A DNA stretch of 64,000 bases from JBBQZO01 sp038207625. Lineage in GTDB: Bacteria > Pseudomonadota > Gammaproteobacteria > Burkholderiales > Burkholderiaceae_D. The stretch is from assembly GCA_038207625.1 (NCBI GenBank), contig JBBQZO010000004.1, forward strand, positions 1 through 64,000, written 5' to 3'. Below are positions 42,571 to 51,999 of the stretch, piece after piece. Numbering within the stretch: position 1 is the stretch's first letter; each line of letters begins with the position of its first letter. The notes beneath the pieces were generated by a model. The model ran no database searches. It was not told where the DNA came from and saw nothing but the letters and a program-made list of their open reading frames with translations. A program made the translations under genes and the position numbers.

Positions 42571-44664
42571 TTAGCTCGCCAGTTTGGAAATGTCGGCGAC
42601 GCGGTTCATCATACCGTGCATTGTGGCGAGCAGAGCGAGGCGGTTATTGCGCAAGTCGACATCCTCGGCCATCACCATCACGTTGTTGAAGAAGGCGTCC
42701 ACGTCGTCGCGCAGCTGGGCCAGCGTCTTCAAGGTGCCGGCAAAGTCGCCGGCGGCGAACGCGGCATCGACTTGCGGCGCGATGCGTCCCAGCGCGGCAA
42801 ACAGCGCCTGCTCGGAAGGCTCTTGCAGCAGTTCGGCCTTGACGGCGCCGATCGCCACCTCGGTTTTCTTGAGGATGTTGGTGATGCGCTTGTTGGCGGC
42901 GGCCAGCGAGGCGCTCTCGGGCAGCGCGGCGAACGCCTGCACGGCGTCCAGGCGTTGCACGATGTCGTCGAGGCGGTCCGGATTTTGCGCCAGTACCGCT
43001 TCGACTTCGGATGGCGAAAAGCCGCGCTCGCGCAGGATGCCGCGCAGCCGGTCGATGAAGAAGCTGGTCACCTCGAGCGATGGGTCAACGAAGCCCTGCT
43101 TGTCGGCAAACAGCGCCACCGCGTCGGCCAGCATCGCGCTGATCGTCAGTGGCAGGCGTTTTTCCAGCAGCATGCGCAGCACGCCCAGCGCGTGGCGGCG
43201 CAGCGCGAACGGGTCCTTGTCGCCGGTAGGCGCGAGGCCAATGCTCCAGATGCCAACCAGCGTTTCGAGCTTGTCTGCCAGCGCCACGGCGGTGCCGGTG
43301 GCGGTGGACGGCAGCGCGTCGCCGGCAAAGCGCGGCTGATAATGTTCGGAGGCGGCCAGCGCCACTTCTTCCGGCTCGCCGTCGTGGCGCGCATAGTAGG
43401 TGCCCATGATGCCTTGCAGCTCAGGGAACTCGCCCACCATGTCAGTCAACAGGTCGGCCTTGGCCAGCAGCGCGCCCCGTTCGGCCAGCGGCACGTCGTA
43501 GCCGAGGTGGCGCGCCAGTGCGCCAGCCAAGCGCGTCACGCGCATGGTGCGCTCGAGCTGGGTGCCCAGTTTGTTGTGATAGACCACGTTGGCCAGCTGC
43601 GGCAGGCGCGCGTCCAGCGTCTTCTTCTTGTCCTGCTCGAAGAAGAACTTGGCGTCGGCCAGGCGCGGACGTACCACGCGCTCGTTGCCGCCAATGATGT
43701 GCTGCGGTGTGTCGGTGGCGATGTTGGAGACGATCAGGAAGCGCGAACGCAGTTTTCCGTTCGGGTCCGTCAGCGCGAAATACTTTTGATTCGTCTGCAT
43801 CGTCAGGATCAGGCATTCCTGCGGCACGGCCAGGAACTCGTCCTCGAAATGGCATTCGTAGACCACCGGCCATTCGACCAGCGCGGTCACTTCGTCGAGC
43901 AGCGCTTCGGGCATCAGAACCTGGTCGGCGCCAGCGGCGGCCAACAGCGCACTGCGGATTTTTTCCTTGCGCGTATCGATGCTGGCGATGACTTTGCCGG
44001 CCGATTCGAGCACGCTGGCGTACTCGTCGGCCTGTTTGATCGACAGCGCGCGCGCGGCATCGCCGGCCAGGAAACGGTGGCCCAGCGTGACGCGGTCAGC
44101 CGACAGGCCCAGCAGGCTCAAAGGCAGCACGCTCTCGCCATGCAGCGCAATCAGGCGTTGGGCCGGACGCACGAACTGCACGGTGCTGCCGTCCGGACGC
44201 TGGTAGCTCATCAGTTTTGGAATCGGCAACTTGGCCACCGACTCTTCCAGCGCGCCCTGTACGCCCAGCGTCAGGCTGCTGCCCGGTGCGGTGTAGGTGT
44301 AGTAGAAGCTCTCGGCCTTGCCGTCGACGGCGCGTTCCAGTTCGGCCACGGTGACGTTCGGGAAACCGAGCGCGGCCAGTTTCTTGGCCAGCGGCGGATT
44401 CGGGTTGCCGTTGGCGTCGATCGCCACCGACACCGGCAGCACTTTTTCGCGGATCGACTTGTCGGGCGAGGTGGCGCGCACCTTGGTAATCGACACGGCC
44501 AGGCGGCGCGGCGTGGTGTAGCTGGTGACGACGCTGTCAAGCTCGAGGAAGTCGCGCGCCTTCAGGCCGGCATGGATTGCGTTTGAAAACGCCGCGCCCA
44601 GTTTGATCAGCGCCTTCGGTGGCAGTTCTTCGGTGAGCAGTTCAACTAATAGTGTTTGGTTCAT
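42571..44664 (-). CDS. glyS: Glycyl-tRNA synthetase beta subunit
   Basis: 697 residues from ATG 44664, the usual length. With GlyQ it forms the alpha2beta2 enzyme that charges tRNA-Gly. The N-terminus LLVELLTEELPPKALIKLG, GNERVVRPRLADAKFFFEQD, DMVGEFPELQGIMG and YARHDGE, and ALADKLETLVGIW are conserved. The frame runs on upstream across the glyQ end, but that part is not coding. It is 26 bases from glyQ. Confidence 0.98.
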   Translation of the reverse strand: MNQTLLVELLTEELPPKALIKLGAAFSNAIHAGLKARDFLELDSVVTSYTTPRRLAVSITKVRATSPDKSIREKVLPVSVAIDANGNPNPPLAKKLAALGFPNVTVAELERAVDGKAESFYYTYTAPGSSLTLGVQGALEESVAKLPIPKLMSYQRPDGSTVQFVRPAQRLIALHGESVLPLSLLGLSADRVTLGHRFLAGDAARALSIKQADEYASVLESAGKVIASIDTRKEKIRSALLAAAGADQVLMPEALLDEVTALVEWPVVYECHFEDEFLAVPQECLILTMQTNQKYFALTDPNGKLRSRFLIVSNIATDTPQHIIGGNERVVRPRLADAKFFFEQDKKKTLDARLPQLANVVYHNKLGTQLERTMRVTRLAGALARHLGYDVPLAERGALLAKADLLTDMVGEFPELQGIMGTYYARHDGEPEEVALAASEHYQPRFAGDALPSTATGTAVALADKLETLVGIWSIGLAPTGDKDPFALRRHALGVLRMLLEKRLPLTISAMLADAVALFADKQGFVDPSLEVTSFFIDRLRGILRERGFSPSEVEAVLAQNPDRLDDIVQRLDAVQAFAALPESASLAAANKRITNILKKTEVAIGAVKAELLQEPSEQALFAALGRIAPQVDAAFAAGDFAGTLKTLAQLRDDVDAFFNNVMVMAEDVDLRNNRLALLATMHGMMNRVADISKLAS

Positions 44665-44690
44665 GTTCTTTTCTTGTCTTGTCGGTGGAC

Positions 44691-45602
44691 TCAGGCGACT
44701 TGGGGGGCCTTGGCGGCCATCGGGAATCCCAGCTTCTCGCGCGAGTCGTAGTAAGCCTGCGCGACCAGGCGCGACAGCGTGCGCACGCGTCCGATGTAGG
44801 CCGCGCGCTCGGTGACCGAGATCGCGCCGCGCGCATCGAGCATGTTGAAGCTGTGCGACGCCTTCATGATCATCTCGTAGGCCGGCAAGGTCAGTTCCAG
44901 CGCCACCAGGCGCTTCGCTTCGGCTTCGAAGCTGTTGAACTGGGAGAACATCAATTCGGTGTTGGCGTGCTCGAAGTTGTAGGTCGACTGCTCGACCTCG
45001 TTCTGGTGATACACGTCGCCGTAGCTGAGCGACTTTTTGACGCCGTCTTCTTCCCACTCGGTCCACACCAGGTCGTAGACGTTTTCCACGCCCTGCAGAT
45101 ACATCGCCAGACGCTCGATGCCGTAGGTGATTTCACCGAGCACCGGCTTGCAATCGAGCCCGCCCACTTGCTGGAAGTAGGTGAACTGGGTCACCTCCAT
45201 GCCGTTGAGCCAGACTTCCCAGCCCAGACCCCAGGCGCCCAGGGTCGGGCTTTCCCAGTCGTCTTCGACAAAGCGCACATCGTTTTGCTTCAAGTCCAGG
45301 CCGAGCGCGGCCAGCGAACCCAAATACAGGTCGAGGATGTTCTCCGGCGCCGGCTTCAACACCACCTGATACTGGTAGTAATGCTGCAAACGGTTCGGGT
45401 TCTCGCCGTAACGGCCATCCTTCGGACGGCGCGACGGCTGCACGTAGGCGGCGCGCCAAGGCTCGGGGCCGATCGCGCGCAGGAAGGTGGCAGTGTGAAA
45501 CGTACCGGCGCCCACTTCCATGTCGTAGGGCTGGAGCAGGGCGCAGCCTTGCTTATCCCAGTAGGTTTGCAGCGTCAGTATGATTTGTTGAAATGTGAGC
45601 AT
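44691..45602 (-). CDS. glyQ: Glycyl-tRNA synthetase alpha subunit
   Basis: 303 residues. GlyQ carries the class II catalytic core that forms glycyl-adenylate. The start TFQQIILTLQTYWDKQGCAL, then YDMEVGAGTFHTATFLRAIG, AYVQPSRRPKDGRYGENPNR, LNGMEVTQFTYFQQ and ISVTERAAYIGRVRTLSR are diagnostic. It precedes glyS in one operon and lies 98 bases downstream of lnt. Confidence 0.98.
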   Translation of the reverse strand: MLTFQQIILTLQTYWDKQGCALLQPYDMEVGAGTFHTATFLRAIGPEPWRAAYVQPSRRPKDGRYGENPNRLQHYYQYQVVLKPAPENILDLYLGSLAALGLDLKQNDVRFVEDDWESPTLGAWGLGWEVWLNGMEVTQFTYFQQVGGLDCKPVLGEITYGIERLAMYLQGVENVYDLVWTEWEEDGVKKSLSYGDVYHQNEVEQSTYNFEHANTELMFSQFNSFEAEAKRLVALELTLPAYEMIMKASHSFNMLDARGAISVTERAAYIGRVRTLSRLVAQAYYDSREKLGFPMAAKAPQVA

Positions 45603-45700
45603 CGTAGATTATCTGCGCGGACGGACAGCGCACGTGAGTGGTTCGCCAAAGCGTTTAATTTTAGCGGGTTTTGAAAGGAGTCTGTGGACAGATGTGGCAA

Positions 45701-47269
45701 CTATGTCACTTCTTCCACGTTTTTGCTGGTTTTGCGCCCCGAAAGCCAGGCCGCCAGCAGCGCCGCGACCAGCATCAGCAGGAATGCGGCATTGCCGAAC
45801 ATGATATACGGTGTGCGCCCGGCCATGCCCTGCACCTGTCCGGCCAGCGTGGCGCGGCTGGCTGCGGGCAGGCGTGCCACGACCTCGCCCCGTGCGTCGA
45901 TGATGGCGGTGGCGCCCGTGTTGGTCGAGCGCAGCATCGGGCGGCCCGTTTCCAGCGTGCGCATCTGGGAAATCTGCAGATGCTGGGCGATCGCGCTCGA
46001 CTCGCCATACCAGGCCAGGTTCGATACATTGAGCAAAATATTGGCTGGATGGGGCGCGCTGCGCAACTGGTCGGCGATTTCCTCGCCAAACAAATCTTCG
46101 TAGCAAATATTGGGCAGCACCAGCTGGTCCTTGACGGCGAATGGTGCCTGCAGTGGCGCGCCACGCGTGAAGTTCCCCAGCGGGATGCGCAGCAGGTCGA
46201 CGAACCAGCGGAAACCGAGCGGCACGAATTCACCGAACGGCACCAGATGGTGTTTGTCGTAGCGATAGGGCGCGACCATGCTGCGTGGCGAGACGCCCAG
46301 CACGCTGTTGGCGTAGATGGTGGGCGTGTCGGCCAGCGGAATGCCCAGCACCAGATGGCTGCCGCTGTTGGCCGCGAAGGCCGACAGCGAACTCAGATAG
46401 TCGTCCGGCAGTTGTTGGGGAAATTGCACGATCGCCGTTTCGGGCGTGGCGATCAGGTCGGCCGGCTGGGCCACGATCATCGTGCGCACCAGGGCCAGCG
46501 TGCTGGCGATGTGCTGTTCGCTGAATTTTTCATCCTGCGCGACATTGCTTTGCAACAGACGCACCGAGATCGGCTTGCCCGCAGCGTGGGTCCAGACGAT
46601 GGTGTGCAGGCCCAGGCCGCCCAGCATCAGCGCGCCGATCAGGCCCACTGCGAGCAGGCGCGCGCGCTGGGTGAGCAGCATCAGCGCGCCGGCGATCACG
46701 GCGGCCAGCGTGCCGATGCCGTACACGCCGATCAAGGGCGCGTAGCCGGCCAGCGGGCTGATGTTGTGCGCGTAACCGGACACCGCCCACGGCAGGCCGG
46801 TGAACAACCAGCCGCGTGTCCACTCCGAGGCGCCCCAGCACGCGGGCAGCACCAGCAGCGCGAAACTGGTCAGCGGCAGCGACCAGCGCCGGCGCAGCCA
46901 GGTTGCCGCGCTGGCGGCCAGTGCGGAAAACAGTCCGAGATAGGCGCCCATCAGACATACGGCCAACGCCGCCAGCGGGGCGGGCATGTCGCCGAAACTG
47001 TGCATGGCGATGTACAGCCAGTAGACGCCGGCGCTGCACCAGCCAAAGCCATACGCCCAGCCGATCAGCGCGCTGCGTTTGAGGTCGGTGTTCTGGCCGA
47101 TCTGATAGAACAGGTAGGCCAGGCTGAAAAACTGCAGCGGCCAGTAGCCGAACGGCGCGAACGACAGCACGCCGGCCGCGCCGATCAGTGCCGCGAACGA
47201 CAGGCTGCGGGCGCTGGTGGGTGCTGCGACGATGGGACGGGCGAGGGTGGCGGTACTGGCGCTGGACAT
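45701..47269 (-). CDS. lnt: Apolipoprotein N-acyltransferase
   Basis: 522 residues. Lnt adds the third acyl chain to outer-membrane lipoproteins at the inner membrane. Several N-terminal membrane helices lead to a periplasmic nitrilase-like domain with the triad Glu in IATPETAIVQFP, Lys in YDKHHLVPFGEFVP and Cys in PNICYEDLFG. A further helix ends the protein (LLMLVAALLAAWLSG). It begins one base after the corC stop, a conserved pairing in proteobacteria. Confidence 0.97.
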   Translation of the reverse strand: MSSASTATLARPIVAAPTSARSLSFAALIGAAGVLSFAPFGYWPLQFFSLAYLFYQIGQNTDLKRSALIGWAYGFGWCSAGVYWLYIAMHSFGDMPAPLAALAVCLMGAYLGLFSALAASAATWLRRRWSLPLTSFALLVLPACWGASEWTRGWLFTGLPWAVSGYAHNISPLAGYAPLIGVYGIGTLAAVIAGALMLLTQRARLLAVGLIGALMLGGLGLHTIVWTHAAGKPISVRLLQSNVAQDEKFSEQHIASTLALVRTMIVAQPADLIATPETAIVQFPQQLPDDYLSSLSAFAANSGSHLVLGIPLADTPTIYANSVLGVSPRSMVAPYRYDKHHLVPFGEFVPLGFRWFVDLLRIPLGNFTRGAPLQAPFAVKDQLVLPNICYEDLFGEEIADQLRSAPHPANILLNVSNLAWYGESSAIAQHLQISQMRTLETGRPMLRSTNTGATAIIDARGEVVARLPAASRATLAGQVQGMAGRTPYIMFGNAAFLLMLVAALLAAWLSGRKTSKNVEEVT

Positions 47270-47270
47270 C

Positions 47271-48146
47271 TCAGGACGGGTCGACGATCACGGGCAGTTT
47301 TTCCACCAGCAGCACATGAATCTGCCGCGCGTCGGCGCGCAGCACTTCGAAGCGCAAATTGTCGATGTCGAACAGGTCGCCCTTGTGCGGCATGCGCCCC
47401 AGGTGGTTGGCAACCAGACCGCCGATGGTGTCGACATCCGAATCAAGCAGCGCAGTGTTCAACTCTTCGTTGAACTGGCTGATCTCGGTGAGTGCCTTGA
47501 CGCGCCAGCGCGGGCCGTGCAGGCCTTCCTTGATCGACAGGATATTGTCCTCTTCCTCGTCGAAATCGTATTCGTCCTCGATGTCGCCGACGATTTGCTC
47601 GAGCACGTCTTCAATCGTGATCAGGCCGGCCACGCCGCTGTATTCATCGACGACGATGGCCATGTGGTTGTGATTGGCGCGAAAGTCGCGCAGCAGGATA
47701 TTGAGGCGCTTCGATTCGGGGATGAAGATGGCGGGGCGCAGCATGTCGCGCACGTCGAACGACTCTTCGGCATAGTAGCGCAGCAGATCCTTGGCCAGCA
47801 GGATGCCGATCACCTTGTCGCGCTCGCCCTCGATGGCGGGAAAGCGCGAGTGGGCGGTCGACAGCACGCTGGGCAGCCATTCCTCGATCGGTTTGCTAAT
47901 GTCGATCACGTCCATCTGCGAGCGCGGGATCATGATGTCGCGCGCCGACAGGTCCGACACCTGGAACACGCCCTCGATCATCGACAAGGCGTCGGCGTCG
48001 ATCAGGTTGCGTTCGTGGGCGTCGTGCAGGATCTCGAGCAGCTCTGCTCGGTTCTCGGGCTCGGGGGAAATCAGTGCGGTCAGGCGTTCAAACAGTGACC
48101 GATGGGGTTTGGCGTCAGTTTTGACGCCACTAGGGTGCTCTTGCAT
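47271..48146 (-). CDS. corC: CBS-pair HlyC/CorC-family protein
   Basis: 291 residues from ATG 48146. CorC (YbeX) proteins are linked to Mg2+/Co2+ efflux and ribosome assembly. The sequence has VFQVSDLSARDIMIPRSQMD, two CBS domains (through GLITIEDVLEQIVGDIEDEY), an acidic connector and the C-terminal transporter-associated domain (TIGGLVANHLGRMPHKGD). There is no membrane segment. It belongs to the block miaB-phoH-ybeY-corC-lnt. Confidence 0.95.
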   Translation of the reverse strand: MQEHPSGVKTDAKPHRSLFERLTALISPEPENRAELLEILHDAHERNLIDADALSMIEGVFQVSDLSARDIMIPRSQMDVIDISKPIEEWLPSVLSTAHSRFPAIEGERDKVIGILLAKDLLRYYAEESFDVRDMLRPAIFIPESKRLNILLRDFRANHNHMAIVVDEYSGVAGLITIEDVLEQIVGDIEDEYDFDEEEDNILSIKEGLHGPRWRVKALTEISQFNEELNTALLDSDVDTIGGLVANHLGRMPHKGDLFDIDNLRFEVLRADARQIHVLLVEKLPVIVDPS

Positions 48147-48269
48147 AGTTGGCGTGAGCCGTTGTTGCGATGGGCTATAGGATACACGAAAAGCCGGCGC
48201 GATCCGTTTTTCGCCGACCACAAGCGCGCTTGGCTTGCCGTCGGCGCCCTGCGGGAGGCTGTTTTTCCG

Positions 48270-48743
48270 CTAGCTTGCGGCGCTGGCGTACGGGTCGGCG
48301 TAGCCCAGCGCGGCGAGGATCTCGGTCTCCAGCGTTTCCATTTCCAGCGCCTCGTGATCGTCGTCGTGGTCGTAGCCCTGGGCGTGCAGCACGCCATGCA
48401 CCACCAGGTGGGCGGTGTGTTCCTCGAGCGTTTTTTTCTGATCCAGCGCTTCCGTTTGCAGCACGTCGGTGCACAAGATGATGTCGGCGCGGGTCGGCTC
48501 GTCGTCGGCGATCTGTTCGCCGTCGTTGTAGGCGAACGTCAGCACGTTGGTCGCGTAGTCCTTGGCGCGGTAGTCGCGGTTGAGCGTGCGGCCCTCGTCG
48601 GCGTCGACAAAGCGCAGCGTCAGTTCGGCCGGCGCGAACAGCGCCGCCTGCACCCAGCGGCGCAGTTTGGCGCGCGTGATGGTCTGTTTCAGGCGCGCGT
48701 CGGGATACTGAACGGACAGCGCGAGTTTATTTTTTTCGGACAT
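48270..48743 (-). CDS. ybeY: Endoribonuclease YbeY
   Basis: 157 residues. YbeY is a zinc-dependent RNase needed for 16S rRNA 3' maturation and ribosome quality control. The signature HLVVHGVLHAQGYDHDDDHE carries the three His ligands, and LNRDYRAKDYATNVLTF is the conserved N-terminal part. It overlaps phoH by 17 bases. corC starts 123 bases downstream. Confidence 0.96.
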   Translation of the reverse strand: MSEKNKLALSVQYPDARLKQTITRAKLRRWVQAALFAPAELTLRFVDADEGRTLNRDYRAKDYATNVLTFAYNDGEQIADDEPTRADIILCTDVLQTEALDQKKTLEEHTAHLVVHGVLHAQGYDHDDDHEALEMETLETEILAALGYADPYASAAS

Positions 48744-49773
48744 GTTTGGCCACGGCAGGTTGAGTCAGCGCCACCAGTTCCTGGTGTTGCGCGGTGTTTT
48801 CGTAGGCGTCGACGATGCGCGCCACCAGCGGATGGCGCACCACGTCGGCGCTGGAGAACTGGGTGAAGGCGATCCCGCGCACATCCTTGAGTACGGCGAT
48901 GGCGTCGATCAAGCCGCTCTTCTGGTTCTTGTGCAGGTCGATCTGGGTGATGTCGCCGGTCACCACGGCCTTGCTGCCAAAGCCGATCCGGGTCAGGAAC
49001 ATCTTCATCTGCTCGACCGTCGTGTTCTGCGCCTCGTCGAGGATGACGAAGGCGTGGTTCAGCGTGCGCCCGCGCATATACGCCAGTGGGGCGATCTCGA
49101 TGATGCCCTTCTCGAACATCTTCTGGGTGCGGTCGAAACCGAGCAGGTCGTACAGCGCGTCGTACAGCGGGCGCAAATACGGGTCGACCTTCTGGGCCAG
49201 GTCGCCCGGCAAAAAGCCCAGCCGCTCGCCCGCCTCGACGGCCGGACGGGTCAGGATGATGCGCTTGACGGCGTCGCGCTCGAGCGCGTCGACCGCGCAG
49301 GCCACCGCCAGATAGGTCTTGCCGGTGCCGGCCGGGCCGACCCCGAAGCTGATGTCGTGTTCCAGGATCGCGCGCAGGTAGGCGATCTGGTGCGGGGTGC
49401 GTCCGCGCAGGTCGGCGCGGCGGGTTTTCAGCACCGGGCTGGCGATGTCCATGTCGGCCACCGAATCGACCGGTGGCGCGTCGGGACTGCGCGCGTTCAG
49501 GCCGGAACGCTGTTCGACCAGCGCCAGTTGCACTTCCTCGATCGGGACGATCTTGTTGGCGATCTCGTAGAAGCGCTCCAGAATCTGCACCGCGCGTTCG
49601 GCGTTGCTGCCGCCGACGATGAACTTCTCGCCGCGCCGGAAAATGGTCACGTCGAGGGCGGCGGAAATCTGGCGCAGATTTTCATCGAGCGGGCCGCACA
49701 GATTGGCCAGACGGGTGTTGTCAAGCGGCTCGGGGACGAAGTACTGCGGGATGATCGGGGTCTTGGTTTTCAA
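48727..49773 (-). CDS. ybeZ: PhoH-family ATPase (YbeZ)
   Basis: 348 residues from TTG 49773, which overlaps the miaB stop as TTGA; no better start exists before the conserved N-terminus. The ATPase has Walker A in GVGPAGTGKTYLAVA, ILTRPAVEAGERLGFLPGDL, Walker B in FVILDEAQNTTVEQ and TGDITQIDLH. A small RNA-binding-like N-terminal domain precedes it. It is thought to act with YbeY on rRNA. Confidence 0.95.
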   Translation of the reverse strand: MKTKTPIIPQYFVPEPLDNTRLANLCGPLDENLRQISAALDVTIFRRGEKFIVGGSNAERAVQILERFYEIANKIVPIEEVQLALVEQRSGLNARSPDAPPVDSVADMDIASPVLKTRRADLRGRTPHQIAYLRAILEHDISFGVGPAGTGKTYLAVACAVDALERDAVKRIILTRPAVEAGERLGFLPGDLAQKVDPYLRPLYDALYDLLGFDRTQKMFEKGIIEIAPLAYMRGRTLNHAFVILDEAQNTTVEQMKMFLTRIGFGSKAVVTGDITQIDLHKNQKSGLIDAIAVLKDVRGIAFTQFSSADVVRHPLVARIVDAYENTAQHQELVALTQPAVAKHVRKK

Positions 49774-51131
49774 CTGGCTCTCTGCAGATTCTGGGCGCTG
49801 GCGACGAGTTCTCCGCGCAGCGTGTAGTTAAAACTCTCGGTGATGCGCACCTCGACCAGCTGGCCGATCAGCGCGGCGAACTCGGTGCCGGCGGCAAAAT
49901 TGACCACCCGGTTATTCTCGGTGCGCCCGGCAAGTTCGCTGGCGTCCTTCTTGGAGGCGCCTTCGACCAGGATGCGCTGCACGGTGCCGACCATCGCCGC
50001 GCTGTACTTGCGCGTGTTGGCGTCAATGGCCGCCTGCAACTGCTGCAAACGGGCCAGCTTGACCTCGTGCGGCGTATCGTCTTCCAGATTGGCGGCCGGG
50101 GTGCCGGGGCGCTTGCTGAAGATGAAGCTGTAGCTGGTGTCGAAGCCGACGTCGGCGATCAGTTTCATCATCGCGTCGAAGTCCGCTTGCGTTTCGCCCG
50201 GGAAGCCGACGATGAAGTCGGACGAAATCGACATATTCGGGCGCACCGCGCGGATGCGCCGGATGATGGACTTGTATTCGAGGCCGGTGTAACCGCGCTT
50301 CATCGCGCCGAGCACCTTGTCGGACCCGTGCTGGGCCGGCAGATACAGGTGGTCGACCAGTTGCGGGATCTTGGCGTAGGCGTCGATCAGGCGCTGGGTG
50401 AATTCCTTCGGGTGGCTGGTGACGAAGCGGATGCGCGCGATGCCGGGGATGTCGGCCACGTATTCGAGCAGCAGCGCGAAGTCGGCGATCTCGCCGCCTT
50501 CCATGGTGCCGCGAAACGCGTTCACGTTCTGGCCCAGCAGGGTGATTTCCTTGACGCCCTGGGCGGCCAGTCCGGCCACTTCCTGCAGCACGTCCTCGAA
50601 GCGGCGCGACACTTCTTCGCCGCGCGTGTAGGGCACCACGCAATAGCTGCAGTACTTGCTGCACCCTTCCATGATCGACACGAAGGCGCACGCACCGTCC
50701 ACCTTGGCCGGCGGCAGATGGTCGAACTTTTCGATCTCGGGAAAGCTGATGTCCACTTGCGACTTGCCGCTGCTGCGCCGCTCGGCGATCAGCTGGGGCA
50801 GGCGGTGCAAGGTTTGCGGGCCGAACACCATGTCGACATACGGCGCGCGCTTGACGATCGCGTCGCCTTCCTGCGAGGCGACGCAACCGCCCACGCCGAT
50901 CAAGAGATTCGGATTGGCGGCCTTCAGTTCGCGCAGCCGGCCCAGGTCGGAAAACACCTTTTCCTGGGCTTTTTCACGCACCGAGCAGGTATTGAGCAAG
51001 ATGACATCGGCGTCTTCCGGGCGGTCGGTGCGCACCAGGCCGTCGGAGGCGCCCAGTACGTCGGCCATCTTGTCCGAGTCGTACTCGTTCATTTGACAGC
51101 CAAAGGTTTTGATGAATACTTTTTTCTGCAT
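49770..51131 (-). CDS. miaB: tRNA-2-methylthio-N6-dimethylallyladenosine synthase
   Basis: 453 residues. MiaB is a radical-SAM enzyme that methylthiolates A37 of tRNAs reading U-starting codons. The N-terminal Fe-S cluster Cys are in KTFGCQMNEYDSDKM, LLNTCSVREKAQEK and VGGCVASQEG; the SAM cluster is in EGCSKYCSYCVVPYTRG; a C-terminal TRAM domain is present. It is the first gene of the minus-strand block that runs to lnt. Confidence 0.97.
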   Translation of the reverse strand: MQKKVFIKTFGCQMNEYDSDKMADVLGASDGLVRTDRPEDADVILLNTCSVREKAQEKVFSDLGRLRELKAANPNLLIGVGGCVASQEGDAIVKRAPYVDMVFGPQTLHRLPQLIAERRSSGKSQVDISFPEIEKFDHLPPAKVDGACAFVSIMEGCSKYCSYCVVPYTRGEEVSRRFEDVLQEVAGLAAQGVKEITLLGQNVNAFRGTMEGGEIADFALLLEYVADIPGIARIRFVTSHPKEFTQRLIDAYAKIPQLVDHLYLPAQHGSDKVLGAMKRGYTGLEYKSIIRRIRAVRPNMSISSDFIVGFPGETQADFDAMMKLIADVGFDTSYSFIFSKRPGTPAANLEDDTPHEVKLARLQQLQAAIDANTRKYSAAMVGTVQRILVEGASKKDASELAGRTENNRVVNFAAGTEFAALIGQLVEVRITESFNYTLRGELVASAQNLQRAS

Positions 51132-51362
51132 GGGGTATCGGTGGCTAAGGTGGTTGTGCGGTGCGGTGGGGCGGCGCGGGCGCGCTGGGCGAGGCCCGCC
51201 GGTCGGCGCTTGCGGCGCGGGTGGCCCGGCGCGTCCGGCATGGCGCTAGTTTAACGCAGTTTCGCAGCGCCGGCCAAAAAGCGCCAGCCGCACCCGCTCC
51301 ACCGGCCAAGCGCGCCGGCGCGCCCGCGGAGCGGAAAAACGCAGGCATTTTTGATAAATCCG

Positions 51363-51398
51363 TCCGACAATTATGTTTTTTGCATTGAATTTGTCGGA
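51363..51398. promoter_or_regulatory. Inverted repeat upstream of the Gln/Ala-rich gene
   Basis: TCCGACAA (51363-51370) and TTGTCGGA (51391-51398) are exact inverted copies separated by 20 AT-rich bases. The spacing of about 28 bases between arm centres could suit a dimer or looped operator. It ends nine bases before the promoter candidate. Confidence 0.4.
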
Positions 51399-51406
51399 AG
51401 TAACTC

Positions 51407-51433
51407 TAAAGTAAAAGAGTGGCCTGCCAGCAA
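51407..51433 (+). promoter_or_regulatory. Sigma-28 (FliA)-like promoter candidate
   Basis: TAAAGTAA, exactly 11 bases, then GCCAGCAA. The E. coli FliA consensus is TAAAGTTT-N11-GCCGATAA; six and five of eight positions agree, and the spacing is exact. The downstream ATG is 42 bases away. Confidence 0.35.
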
Positions 51434-51474
51434 CGATTCGTGATGGCGGCATCCGACTGATCGCGGAGGATTTG

Positions 51475-51999
51475 ATGGCTGGCAATCTCGTATCACTTTC
51501 AAGCAATGGCGCTGGGGCGCCGCCCCAGAACGTGGCCAAATCGGGCTCGGAGCGGCAGCGGCAAAAAGATGTCGGCGACCTGGGTAAGGCCTTGCAGGCC
51601 GGCGATGTCTCTGCTGCCCAAAGTGCGGTGGCGGCCCTGAAGACGGCGGCCCCCACGCAAAACGGGCGCACCGACTTCGCCAACGCCGTCAAGGCGCTCG
51701 ACCAGAGCGTCAAGACGGGCGACCTGAAGAGCGCGCGCGAGGCGTTCGCCAACTTGCAGCAGTCCCAGCAGACCCAGCAAAAGCGCGCGCAACAGGCGCC
51801 GCCGCCCGCCGCTGCGCCGCCCGGCACCCAGGCCAGTCGCGCGCCGCAGCAAACGGCGCAGAGTCAGCGGGCCGGCCAGAACGCCCAGGCGCAACAGGTG
51901 TCCGAGCAGGCTTTTATTACCCGCCAGGACCTCGCCGCCAAGGGCGCGCAAGCGAAGTCCGGGCCGCAGCTGGGCAAGAATATCGATATCTCGGTGTGA
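51475..51999 (+). CDS. Gln/Ala-rich protein of unknown function
   Basis: 174 residues from ATG 51475, with CGGAGG seven bases upstream. Two related helical segments stand out, DLGKALQAGDVSAAQSAVAA and ALDQSVKTGDLKSAREAFAN, each of the form L-x-x-GD-x-x-(A)A, followed by a long Gln/Ala/Pro-rich, low-complexity region. There is no signal peptide or membrane segment. I do not recognise the family. The sigma-28-like promoter would place it with motility genes, but this is only inference. Confidence 0.65.
   Translation: MAGNLVSLSSNGAGAPPQNVAKSGSERQRQKDVGDLGKALQAGDVSAAQSAVAALKTAAPTQNGRTDFANAVKALDQSVKTGDLKSAREAFANLQQSQQTQQKRAQQAPPPAAAPPGTQASRAPQQTAQSQRAGQNAQAQQVSEQAFITRQDLAAKGAQAKSGPQLGKNIDISV

Larger units (their letters stand above)
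51132..51474. other. Divergent intergenic region
   Basis: 343 bases between the starts of miaB (minus) and the Gln/Ala-rich protein gene (plus). The half near miaB is extremely GC-rich; the other half holds an inverted repeat and a sigma-28-like promoter candidate, listed separately. Confidence 0.5.

Noticed and set aside
41905..44586. 893-codon plus-strand frame opposite plsC, gmhB and glyS
   Set aside because: It spans three recognised genes on the other strand and shows no family features.
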